Below are positions 1-12,400 of a stretch of 64,000 bases of DNA, piece after piece. The DNA lies in assembly GCA_043777315.1 (NCBI GenBank), contig JAYVPW010000093.1, forward strand, positions 136,020 to 200,019, in the 5' to 3' direction. The notes under the pieces are model-generated. The model did not search any database and had not been told where the DNA came from. It saw nothing but the letters and a program-made list of their open reading frames with translations. A program made the position numbers and the translations under genes. Position 1 is the stretch's first letter. Each line of letters starts with the position of its first letter. This DNA comes from CAIURC01 sp043777315 (GTDB lineage Bacteria > Verrucomicrobiota > Verrucomicrobiia > Chthoniobacterales > Chthoniobacteraceae).

Positions 1-430
1 GGGATCGTCGCCAGCAGCGCGCGCGTCTCGGCAGAGAGCGCGACTCCGGCGAAACGCGCGGCATTGTAAAACGGCTCGGCATTCGGATTCGTGCTCTCTT
101 CGTCGATGATCGCATTGAATTCGCGAATCAGCGCCGCGCCGGTCACCACATCGTCCGCGGTGCCGGAATAAGCACCGAGCAGCGTCTTCGTCCCGGCGGA
201 GAGATGCGCGAAGAGGAACGCGGAGACCGCATCCGGGTTCACGGCGGTGAGCTTCGCGACGAGGCTGCCGACGTTCGTGATATTCCCGGCGGCGAAGAAT
301 CCCTCCTCCCACGCGGGCTGCGCGTGATCGATCCCCGCCAGCGCCCGGGCGAAGGTGACGGTGTAAGTTTTGTCCACCGTCAGCCCGTTCGACATGTGCC
401 CGGCGAGCGTCACGTCCACGTCGGAGGAGC
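1..430 (-). repeat. Second copy of the ~120-residue duplicated segment, cut by window edge
   Basis: AAGNITNVGSLVAKLTAVNP, VSAFLFAHLSAGTK, LIREFNAII, FYNAARFAGVALSAETRALL align with the segment at 1.69-2.08 kb. The frame is open at base 3, so the protein continues to the left. Confidence 0.65.
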
Positions 431-3400
431 CGTAAACATCGCGCAGGATCGCCTCCACTGCGGCGGCATCCATCAAGTATTCGAAGGTCGCGTCGGCGAA
501 CCCGACGTTGCGCGTGATCGCCGGATTCACGACGCCGTGGCCGATGCCGTACCCGGCGAAACGGAGGACGTAATTCCCCGCGCGGGCCTGCACAAAAATT
601 TGCTGCACCTCGCGCACCGAGAACATGTCGAGGCCGGTGATCGTCGTCGTGTCGAGCGTGCCGACGTTCTGGTTCGTGTCGCGGCTGTCGTTCACCCGCA
701 CCGTGTCCGCGCCCGCGCCGGCATCGATCGTGAGCATCCCGGTGATCTGATCGACGAGCAGATCGTCGCTCGCCAGCGCGATGAGATCGCCGCCCGTGCC
801 GGGCGAGACGATGGTGTGGCCCGCGATCGTTTTGATGATGATCGTGTCGGCGAGATCGGTGTGGCCGAGCAGCGGGCGGCCGACACGCGCATCGCTGATC
901 GTCGTCAGCCCGCGATGCGTGGACTCGACCGTGAAAGTGTCCGCGCCGAACCCGAGCTCGATGTTCAGCACCTCGAGATTCGAGTAAGTAATGCCGCCCT
1001 CGAACTTGCGTCCGGCGACGACCGCTTCGCCGCCCATGCCGAGCCCGCCGAGATGATTTTCGGTCAGCACGCCGACGTCGTTCGCCGGGCTGTCGCCGTT
1101 GAAAATGTTGAGCGTATCGACCTGCGTCGATTCGGTGACGCGCTCGTTCAGGTTGATCGGATTGTAGAAATACGCGTCGCCCGGCAGCAGCGCGGGAGCC
1201 GGTCCGTTCAGCGTGACCGTGTCGCCGGAGATGCCGGGCTGGAGGTTCGGCGTCACCGCGTTGATCGCGGCAACGAGCCCCGCGGTGATCGCGGTCGGGT
1301 CGGAAGTCGCGCCCGCCGAGTACGCCGTGCCGTCGATCGTGAAGGTCCAGCCGGCGGGCAGCACGACATCCGCGCTGAAGATCAGCGACGCCTGCGTCCA
1401 CTGCGCGAGCGCGATGTCGGCGGGCAGCGGCGTCCCGCGGACGAGCGGATCGACTGCGCTGTTCGGCGGGAGCTGGAGGTCGAACGTGAAGCTCAGTCCG
1501 TCGGCGCGCGCGATGATGATCCGGTTGCCGAAGACGCTGGCCGAGAGGTCGATGTTGTAGCCGGCGGGCGCGGAGCGGCGCAGTTGCTCGACCATTTCAA
1601 AGAGCGTCGCCTGATCCCTCGCGATGATGCCGCGATACGCGTCCTCGAGCAGCAGCCGGTTGAGACGCAACACGCCGTCGATGTCGGTCGGATTCTGGAC
1701 GAGCAGGTTGTTCGTTTCGGTCGAAAGATTCACCGCCCCGAAGCGCGCGGCGGTGTAGATCGACGGCCCGCGCAGGATCGTGTTCAGCTCGCGAATCACG
1801 ACCTCGCGTTTTTCGCTCAAAGTGCTCGTGGAGCTGAACAGCACTGCTTTCCCCGCCGGCGTGAAGTTGCCGAAAAGGTAGGCCGAGACATTGTCCGGCG
1901 CGCTCGAAGTGAGCCGCGCGAGCAGGGTCGTGAGATCGGTAAAGTCGCCGCTGCCGAGCAGGACCGCGCGGACGTTGATCAACGTGCCGCCGAGCGTGAC
2001 GTTCCACGATTCGTTCGCGCTCACGACGCCGGTCAGGCCGACGCTCAAGTCGAGCCAGCGGAGGCTGCTGATGCTCGCCGGATTCGGCACGCCGACGAAG
2101 CGAATCGTCCCGCTGGTCGGCGCGTCGAACGCCACGCTGAACGGCGTGCTGCGGCCGACGGTGAGGATGTTTTTCGAGACCGAGGTGAGGTCAAATGCGC
2201 CGCCCGCGCCGCTGAGGATCGCGGCGGAGTAAATCGGCACGCTCGTTCCCGGCGGCGGATTGATGCGCGGATCGAAGCCGGGGCGCTCGCCGAATTTCGC
2301 GCTCGTGTGGATCGCGAAATCGTCGGTGAGCAGCGTGAACGCGCCGAGATTCACCGTGCTCACACGGCCATCGGCGAGCGGCAAATTGATCTCGCCGGGC
2401 AGGCGGAACGGATTGCTGATCGCGCCGTTGTCGTTCACGCCGATGCCGCCGTTGATGATCAGCGGGCCGCGGATTCCGTTCACGCGTTCTTCCGGCGCGG
2501 GGAAGACGAGCGCGTCGCTGCCGTCGATGAACGGGTCGTCGATCGCGACGACGGTGACGTGCTGCGGCACGTTCCAATTCGTGCTGTCGAAGATGAGCTG
2601 CGGCGAGACGATCGCGGTCGCCGGGTTCGTCGAAGCGGAGACCGGGACGAGATTCGAGCCGAGCGCCGCGGTGAAGTCGGCGCGGTCGCGGCGCGAGATG
2701 AAGAGCACGCCGCCGTCGAGCGAAACGTCGTAGGTCGCCGCCGCCGCCGCATCCGCGCCGATCGCCGCCGCGAGGCCGCGCGCGATGTCGGAGAGGCTGT
2801 TGCCGAAGGCCGGCACGTACGAGAATTCGCGGCCGTCGAGTTCCACTTTCCACGTCGAGGCGGAGGCCATTCCGCGCGCGGCTCCGCTGAGCAGATTGAT
2901 CGCGATGGTCAGCTTGCCACGCGTCTCGTCCAGCTCCGGCGCGGCGCGGCGTGCGCTGATCGCTTCGCCGGAATCGTCGGGCGTCACGACGAGCGCGACC
3001 GCATCGAAGTTCGCCGGGCCGGTGATCGTGAAACCCGTGCCGCCGGCGTTCGCGACGACCGTGTAGGTGTTGCCAAATTTCTTCGCGAGCGCGGCCTGCA
3101 ATCCGGCGGCGACGGTCGTGAGCGTGTCGCCGACGTTCACGTCGTAGTTCGCCTCCGCGCCGTCGAGGATCAGCTTCCAATTCTCCGGCGTCCCGAGCCG
3201 CGAGATCGGCGTGCCGATGAGCCGCACGTCGGCCGTGAGCACGCCGCCGGTGCGCGTGCGGATGATGTCCGCGCCGCCCGCGCCGACGTTCGCTTTCGCA
3301 AAGAATGACGGCGTCAGCGAACCGGCTGCGGTGCGGATCACGAGCGCGGTCGGGTCGAGCGGATCGGTCGTGACGGTGTAGCCGTTGTCCGTGCCGATGC

Positions 3401-6400
3401 TGCCCGCGAGCGCGGCGGCGATGGTCGCGAGCGTCGTCGCGTTCGAGGTCACGAGATACGAGAAGGTCTGCGTCTGCTGAATGGCGCCGCCGGAATCGAC
3501 TGTCGTCAGCGTGAGCGTCCAGACCTGGCCCACCGCCGGCGCGCCGCGCAATTCGATGCGGGCTTGCGCGGTCGCGACGTTCACCTGCACCGCGGCGTTT
3601 TCGCCCTTGTCGGGCAAATTGAACGCGCTCGAGGCGAGATACGTCCGCGTGATTTGCGGGCCGACATTGATCGTGACCTGGTTCGTCGGGGCGGCGGTCA
3701 GGGTCACGTCGTAGCCGTCGGTCACCGGCTTGTAGCCGGAGTTCGGGAACTCGTCGCCGAGGTGATACGTGATCAAGAATTTGCTCCGGCTGACCAGCGT
3801 GTCGTCGTGATCCGCGGGCTGCGTGATCCAGTCGCGATCGAGGAAGAATTCCTTCGTCAGCGAATCGTAATCGAGAATGAGCGCGGTCTGCGCGCGGCCG
3901 GTGCCGTCCGTCACGGTGAGCGTTTTCCCGGCGAGCGCGATGGCGTTCGGGTTCGTGTCGTGATTGAGCACGGAGACGCTCAGCTCGTAGCCCTGACCGG
4001 GGAAAACGCCGGTCTTGAAATCCGAGAAAAAGCGGTCCGAGCGCGTCGTCCCGAAGTCGTCGAACTCATCGAATTTCACGATGGAGCCGACGCGCACGAC
4101 GTAGGTGCCCGGCGTCTTGATGTCGAACTCCGTGAAGCCGTCGCGGTCGGTTTCGCTGCCCGCGTCGATCACGCTGGCGCGGCTCTTCGCCACGAAATCC
4201 AGAAGCGCCTGCTCGTCCGCCGTGAACCGCGCATCGGTCGAAAGCGCGCCAACGATCGGCTGCTCGAGGAAGGTGGCTTTTTTGCGATCCGCGACGCTGA
4301 GGAGCAGGCCCGTCTCGGCGGCGGTGAGCAGGTTCGCCGTGTTCGGCGACGAATGATTCGCGACGATGAACCGCAGCGCATCGGTCTGCGCGCGGCTGAG
4401 TTCGGAGTAGGCATCGCTGGCCAGCGGGTTGACGAGGTCGGTCGAGTTGAAGAGCTCGACGGTCGTGCTCGCGCGATACGTGAAGCTCTTGAAGAGGATG
4501 AAGTTGAAGATCGAGAACGACTGGAAGTCCGGGATGAGGACGCGGTTGGTGACGACGTTGCTCTTGTCGATGTCGAGGACGACGTGGAGCGAGCCGCCGC
4601 GCTTGAGCTCGAAGGCGAACGGATCGTTGTCGGCAAACGTGAGCGGGTCGTTCACGTCGTCCGCCACGTTCACGCTGTCCGCGACGTTGATCGTCGCGCC
4701 GGTCGCCGAGAGGCTCGCGGTGAACGTCGGATTCCCGCCGCGCAGGCTGCCGGTGCGGCCGGTATTGTCGCGCTCGACGGCAAGGACGGGCACGTCGGTT
4801 CCGGCGGGATTGAGGTAGGTGATCTTCCACGGATCGGCCGTCGTGCCGGTGCCGGTGACGCTGACATCGAGGTGCGTGTTGCCGGTGAGGGTGAGCGCTT
4901 GAAGCGCGTTTTCGAGGTCGAGCGCGGTCGCATTCCACGCGAGCGCCGTCGTCGTGTGCGCCGGGCCGTACGCCACGTCGGGATCGGTCGAGACCTCGCG
5001 GAAGATCAGCTTGAACGTGCCCGTCGTCGCGCGGCTGGAAACGGTTTGCACCTCGTTCGCCGCGCCGTTCCCCTGCTGTTTCGTGATGACGACGGCGTCG
5101 CCGTTGATGCGGTCGATCAGGTTCTGCGCAATCGTCCGCAGCGTCCGCTCGCTGCGCGCGAGCCCGGCTTCCGCGATGTAGGTGTAGGTCGCGTTATCGA
5201 CCGTGAGATTCCACGCCTCGCCGGCCACGAACCGGCCATCGAGCACGAGGCTGCCGGCGTAGAAATGCGGTCGCCCGTCGGCATCCACGTCGGTCTGCGC
5301 GTAAGGCGTCACGCGCAAATGCGAGAGCCCGCCGATCGCGAGCGGGTCGCCATTGGCGCGTTTCACGCTGAAGCTTTCGACGGTCAGCGGGGTGGCCGTG
5401 GCGGGCGCGACGGTGAAGCCCGCCGCCGCGATCTGCGTGCGGAAATTCGTCGCGACGTTAATCAGCGTGGACGTGCCGTTCGCGATGAAAGTGGTCAGCG
5501 GCGTGCCATCGACGGTCAGGTCGAACTGGTCATTCGCGTCGATCGCCGGACCCGCGGCGGGCGCGAGCACCTGCACGGTTTGGACGAAAATGAGCTTCGG
5601 CGAACCGCTGACGATCACCGTGCCGTGCGACGCCGCGAGCTGCACGGCGAAGACGGACGTGAAGGTCGTCCCGTCGATGCGCGTGAGGATGATTTCATTC
5701 GTCCCGCGCAACACCGCGACGTAGCCCGGCAGCGCGTCGAGCTGCGTCGCGAGGTCGGCGGCGATCTTGGCCGCGGTGTCGAAAGTCGCATCGACGAGGC
5801 GCGTGACCGCCGATTGACCGGGCACCGTGATCGTCCAAACGTCGCCCGCGTTCGCCGTGCCGGTGAGCGTGATCCGCTCGGTCGTCGGCGTCACCGCCGG
5901 GACGAAAATGCGCGCGGAAGGATCGACCGGCGCGGTCACGACGAACGCGCCCGGAGTCAGCCGCGTGACGACGAGCACGCCGGCTTCCTGCGCGGCGGTG
6001 TAGCCGGTGATCGCGCCGACTTTCCTGACGAGGTCGGTGACGATGCTGCCGAGCGGCTCGGTCGCGAGCGTGACGTCGTGCGACTTCGTCGTCCCATCGA
6101 CGATCACATTCCACTTCTCGCCGTTGACCGCCGCGCCGGTGAGCGTGATGAGCCGGACATCCGGCGCCGTGCCGCCGACGCTGGCGGTGCCTTGCGGCGA
6201 AACGAACGCGCTCGCGGTGAGCGTCGGCTGCGTGTTGCCGAACTTCACGATCACCAGCGTGTTGCCGTTGAAGCCCGCGCCGTAGTTGTCGTTGTTCCCG
6301 CCGATGATCTTCGTCTGCAGATCCGCGATGATCGCGCCGAGCGTCGCCGGTCCGCCGCCGACGGGATCGGTGGAGGTCTTGGTCGTCCCGTCAAAGGTGA

Positions 6401-9400
6401 CGGAGAACGTGTCGTTGTCGCGCGGCGCGCCGGCGAGCGTGACGAGTTTTACCGCGACGAAATCCGGCGTGGCACCGAGCGAACCGCTCGAACCGGGAGG
6501 CGTCACCGTCGCGGTGAAGGCCGCGCCCGTGACATTGACGATCGCCAACATGCTGCCGTCCGCCGCTGCCGCGAAGCCTGCCTGCCCGTCGGTGTTCACC
6601 TTCGCCGCGAGCTTGTCCGCAATGTCGCGGGCGCTGTCGCCGGCGGCTCCCGTGATCGAGTGCGCCGTGGTGCCGATGGTGACGGTCCAGACTTTCGTGT
6701 CCTGGCTGCCGGAGATGTTGATGTCGAAAACCTGCGCCGTGGTCGTGCCCGTGCCGACCGTCGCGGTGCGCACCGGCGTGACCGTGGCGGTCGTGGTGAA
6801 AGTGGTCGCCGTCACATTGACCACCGTCACCGTCGCGCTCGTCGCTAGACCGGAGCTGCGGACGTATTCGACCGCTGCCGCGTAGTCCGCATTCCCGTCG
6901 AGGCTGGCGACGAGACGGTTCGTGATCGTCTCCAAATTTTCGCCCGCGCCGACCGTCGTCGTCGCCGTGATCGCGGGGCCGGTGGACGGCGTGAGCGTGA
7001 TCGTCCAAACCTCGTTCGGAAGCGCCGGGCCGGTGAGGTTGATCAGCACGGAGTTCGTGGAATTGCGGACATCCATCTCGATGCGCGCGCTCGCCGTGAA
7101 CGTGCCCGCGGTCACCTGCGTCAGCGCGAGGCGGCTGCCTTCCGATTGCGCGACGAAGATCGTCCCGCCGATCGTCCCGCGCAGTTTCATCGCAAGGTCG
7201 TCGAGCACGGTCGCGAGCGGGTTCGTCGTCGCGAGATCGGCGGCGGTGACGAGGTGCGTTTTGTCAACGCCGTTCACCTTCACGACCCAGGTCTCGCCCG
7301 CCACCGGCACGCCGGCGAAGTCGATGAATTGCGACGTGCCCGCGACCGTCGTCGCCGTGCCCGAGCCGATGAGCAGGAAGTCCGCGGGGAACGCCGCGCC
7401 GTTCACCCGGGTCAGCGTCACCGTGTCGCCCGTGCCGCCGATGGTGTAAATATTCGTCGTGTCGAGCGTGTTGATCCGCGCGCGCAGGCCGGCCGCGACT
7501 TCGGTCGTGGTCTTCGGCGCGGCGACCAAATAATCGGCGGCGAGCGCGCCGAGCGAAATGCGCCACGTTTCACCGTCGCGCACCGGCCCGACGACCTTGA
7601 ACGCCACGTCCAGCCAGCTCACTTGATCGACCAGCGTCCCGTTGGCCAGCGTGCCGCTGAATTTCGCGAAGCCCTGCGGATTCGCACCCGCCACATTCAC
7701 GGTGAAGGTGAACGGCGCATCCGCCGCGACCTTCGCGCCCGTGATGCTGATCACCGCGCCCGCGACGCTGCCGTTGAAGTCCGCCGTGATCCCGATCTCC
7801 GTGACTGAGAGATCGGCCGAAACGTAGCCGTTGAACAGCGCCGCCGCGATGTCGCCCAGCGTCGTGTCCGCCGCCGTGACGGCGTGCGTGTAAGTGTGCG
7901 AGCCGATCACCACCGACCACGAATCGCCGACCGTCACCGCGGTCCCCGCGATGTTTTTCAGCGTGATCGTCGCATCGGTGAAGAGCAGCGCGGTGCCGCG
8001 GGTCGTCTTCGCCGTGCTCGAGCGCGTGACCGTCCCGGCGACCGGAATGTATTGCGTGAGCCCGCCGACATTGAACCCGCCCGAGTCGCGGATGATCAGC
8101 TTGCTTCCGATCACCTCGGACGTGAAGCCCGGCACTTTGTAGCGATCCGGCAGATTCGCGAAGATGCCCGCCGCCACTTGATCCAGCGTCGTCACACCCG
8201 TCGGCGGGACGATGTAAGTCGTGGTCCGGTAGCGCAGCGTGAGCGACCAGACATCGCCCGGTTTCACCTGTCCGTTGAGCTGGAAGCCGAGCTCTTTGTA
8301 GAAAGTGTTCGAGTCCGTCGAGCCGGTCGGGCTGTTGGCCAGCGGCGGGTTCAGCATGCTGTTCGTGACGACGAAGGAATAAACGTCGAACGACCCGTCG
8401 CCCGAGCCCTGCACGCGCACGTACGGCGTGCTCGAATCGACCGAGCCGCCGCGCTCGCCGTTGCCGATATTCGGGTCGAAGAAGGTGTAGAAATTGTCGC
8501 GCCCGTCGATGTCCTGCGGATTCGTGAGCAGGTTGCGGCTCTCGACTTCCGCGACCGGCTCCGGCGCGAAGACGAAGCCCGCGACCGGGTGTTTCGGAAT
8601 CGTGACCTGCAACTGATAATCGACGCCGTCCGGCAGTCCGCCGAAGCCGAATGCGTTCGACACCTCGATGTAGAAAGTGCCGCGCGTGGCGAAGGTGTAA
8701 GTGAGGTAGTCGTCGAGGAACGTGTTGCTGCCGAGGCCGCCGACCAGCGGGCTCGATTGGCCGCGGCCGCGCGCGATCAGCCGGCCGTCCTGGTCGTAGA
8801 TTTTGATCACGCTCGCCCACTCGATCGAGTCGCCGATCTCGAAACCGTGATCGATGTCGAACGTCGCGGTGATCGGCCCGTTCGCGACCATCGTGTCGGT
8901 CACGGTGAAACGGTAGAAGTCGGTGTTGCCGTCGCCGGTCGCGACAATCGTGAGATGCGGATCCCACTTCGTCGGATCGTCGGCGCGCGGCGAAATCTCG
9001 TCGTTCGAGTTCGTGCTCCACTTGGCGAGGTCGATGTTTTGCGCGCTGGAAATGCTGTCGTGCGAGGCGACTTCGCGCAGCGTGGAGTTGCCGAAGTCCG
9101 CGTTGAACGCGGTGACGAAACGCGAGGTCGTTTCGTTCGCCGGACCGCCGACGGTCGAGAAAGTGACCGTCAGGCTCGCCGTCGGGCTGTCCGGCGTGAT
9201 CGCGAAGATGATCGTCGTGCTGCCCGCCTGCGCGACCAGGTTGAACCGCGCGACCACGCCCGCCAGCGCATCGACGCTCTCGGAAAGTTTCTGCCCGATC
9301 TTCGCGTAGCTGTCGCCGGCGAGGACGGTGTAGCTGCCCGTGCCGATCACCGCGCCGCCCGTATTTTGCACCGCGATATTCCAGGTCACGCCCGCCGTCG

Positions 9401-12400
9401 GGCTCGCGTTCGTGCCGGTCACCGCGAGGTATTTGCGGTTCGTCACCACGCGCGTCACCGAGCCACTGCCGAGCACGACGAGGTCGGTCGCTTCGGTCAC
9501 GTTTGTCGAGCCGTTGGTTTCGTTGATCAGCACGCCCGGCGCGTCGTCATCGAGGATGCGGACATCGACCGAATCCGGCACGCGCACTTCGCCATTCGCG
9601 CCCGCGACGTAGCGATAAGTCGTGCCGTTCACCACGAAGCTCCACGGCCGCTGATCCGGGATCACGCCGCTGAGATTCGCGATCGAGATGCGCGCTTCCG
9701 TGAAGCTCGCCTCGCGCAACAATCCGGTCGTCACCGTGCCGGTGCCCGCGGTGATCGCCGCCGTCAGCGCGGTTCCGTCGCGCCGCGCGACCTCGATCAT
9801 CGCGCCATTCGACGTGACCACGAAGTCCGCCGCGAGCGCATCGCGCAGATGCCCCGCCACACCGGCGAGCGTGTCACTCGACGTGCTCGCGTAGGTGTAA
9901 GGCGTGCCGTCCACCGTCAGCGTCCAGGTCGCGCCGCCGAGCACCGCGCCATTCAGAACGATGCGCGCAAACGTCGCCGGGCTCGTCGTCCCAGTGATCG
10001 CCCCGCCCGTGTTCGCCGTGCTGTTCCGCACGATGCTCGCGCCAAACGCGCCGCCATCTTTCCGCGTCACTTCGATCGTCGAGTCGCTCGCCGTCACGCG
10101 ATAGAGCGAGGAGGTCGCGAGCTTCGCCTGCAGGCCGGCCGCCACTTCGACGAGCGTGTTCCCCGCCAGCGCGGAGTAGGTGAAATCGTTGCCGTCCAGC
10201 GTCAGCGTCCACTTGTCCCCCGCGCCCACACTGCCCGCGAGTGCGACGCTCGCTTTGATCCACGCCGGCGTCGGAGTGAAGCTCGCATCGGAGATCAAAG
10301 TGATGTTCTCCCCGCTGCCGATCGTGAACGCCGGACCGTCGAGCTGGATCGCGCTCGGATTCGTGAAAGCGATCGTCCCCGCGCCACTCAACGCACTCGC
10401 GAAAGCCGCGCCGCCGACCGCCGTGATCGACAGCGTGTCGCTGCCCGCGCCCGTGATCGTCACGGCAAATTGCCCCGTCGCCACGATCTGCGCCCGCAGC
10501 GCCGCGACGACTGAAATGAGCGTGTCGTTGCTGTTCGCCGTGTAGCTGAAGGCGAGGCGATTCAGCCGCACCGACCACGACGCGCCCGACGCCACCGGGC
10601 CGTTGAGTTTGATCTGCGAACCATCCGCGACGATCGCCGCGAGCACCTTGCCCTCAATGTCGCCGTTGACCGCCGCGAGCAGTCCGCTCAGCACATCCGC
10701 GCCGGTCACGCCGAAGTAATTGTTCAGCGTCGCCAGCGTGATCTCGTGCGAGATGCGCGAGAAATGCGTCCCTTCTTTCGCCATGTCGTTCACCGCCGAG
10801 ACGTTCACGGTCTGCGGCTGATCCCACGGCTTCGTGTCGTCGAACACGACCTCCACCAGCGATGCCGTCAACTGCCCATCCGTGTGCAGCCTGATCGTCA
10901 CCGGACCGGTCGGCTTTTTCGTCAGCACGATCTTGTAACTGTCGCTCGCCGGCTTCGCGCCCGTCCCTTCCGCCACCGTCGTGTCGCGCCCGCTCGGCAC
11001 GATCAACACACCCGCCGCATCGTCATCGACGACATCGACCACCGACGCCGGAATCACCAACCCATCGTAAGCTCCGCCGTCTTCCGGCGACCCGCCTTGA
11101 ATGACCGTGTGCTGAATGACGAGCCGCTGCGGACCTTCTGCCAGCAAGTCCTGCGGCGCGGTGATCGTGATCGTCTGCGGGACGAACCAGTTCGTCCGGT
11201 CGAAGATCAACTGCGTCCCGGTCGTGCTCCCATTCAGCATGATCCCGAGCCCGCCCGCGCGTTGATCCGCTTCGCTCAATTGGCTCGGCGCGGCGGTGAT
11301 GCGGACGTTTTCCTCCGGCGACCGCGTCAGCACGATCGTGTAAGTCGCGGAGTAAAGTCCGCTCGGTTGCGCGCCTGACTCGAACACGCGCAGCGGCCCA
11401 TCGACCACGCGGATGACCACGCCGGCCGCATCGTTGTCCGCGACCCGCACCGACAAATCCTGCACGAAGATGTCGTTATAATTTCCGTCGAGGCTGCCGA
11501 TGCTGTGATCGATCACGCCGCTGTGTCCTTCGAGGCTGCGGCTCACGACCGTGATCGGTCTGCCGCCCGTCCCGCCGCCGACATTGAAGGTCTCGGTGCC
11601 GAGCCCGCCGATCAGCTCGACGACCACATTTTCCGGCGTGCTCAGGATGAAGAACCTGTCGTTCCCTTCCAGCGCATCGACGACCAGCTTCTCGATCGTC
11701 CCGTAAGTCACGAACAGCCCCGCGCCGAACACGCCCTGCGACGTGATCACAAAGTCGTCGCCGAACTCCGTGCCGACCACCGTCAGCGTGTCGAAGCCGT
11801 CGCCGCCCTCGACCCGCACCGGCGCATTCACCGTGAATGCGATGAAGTCCGCGCCCTGCCCGCCGTTGATGTTCGTGTGCGGCGCTTTCGGATCGTTCGG
11901 ATCGACCTTCACGAAGGCGCGGACGCGGAAGGTGTCGTCGTCCTCTTCGCCGAAAAGGAACAACTCCGCGAGGTTGTGGAAGATGTTGAAAGTGTCGTTC
12001 CCCGCGCCGCCGTGCAGCGTCGCCGGATAGCTGATGCCGTTCGAGAGGTAGCCCTTCGTCGTGACCGTCGTCGGGAAGAAGTCGCCGACCCCGAGCCCGT
12101 TGAAAGGATTCGTGCTGTCGCGCGGCGACCGGAACATCTGCCCGACCTGGAACGTGTCATTCCCCGCATCGCCGAAGACCTCGACCGGCGAGCTCGTGTC
12201 ATCGAAGACAAACGTGTCATCGCCCGCGCGGCCAAACACCCGGAAGCCGCCGCCGAAGATGCCCGCGTAATTCACCCGCTCGATCACGCCGTTCGCCACC
12301 GGGTTGCGATTCGCATCGACCTGAATCCCCGCAACGACATGCGGCCGGAACAGGAAGAAATCCGCCGCTTCCGTTCCATAAACGCGAATCTCGTCGTTCG

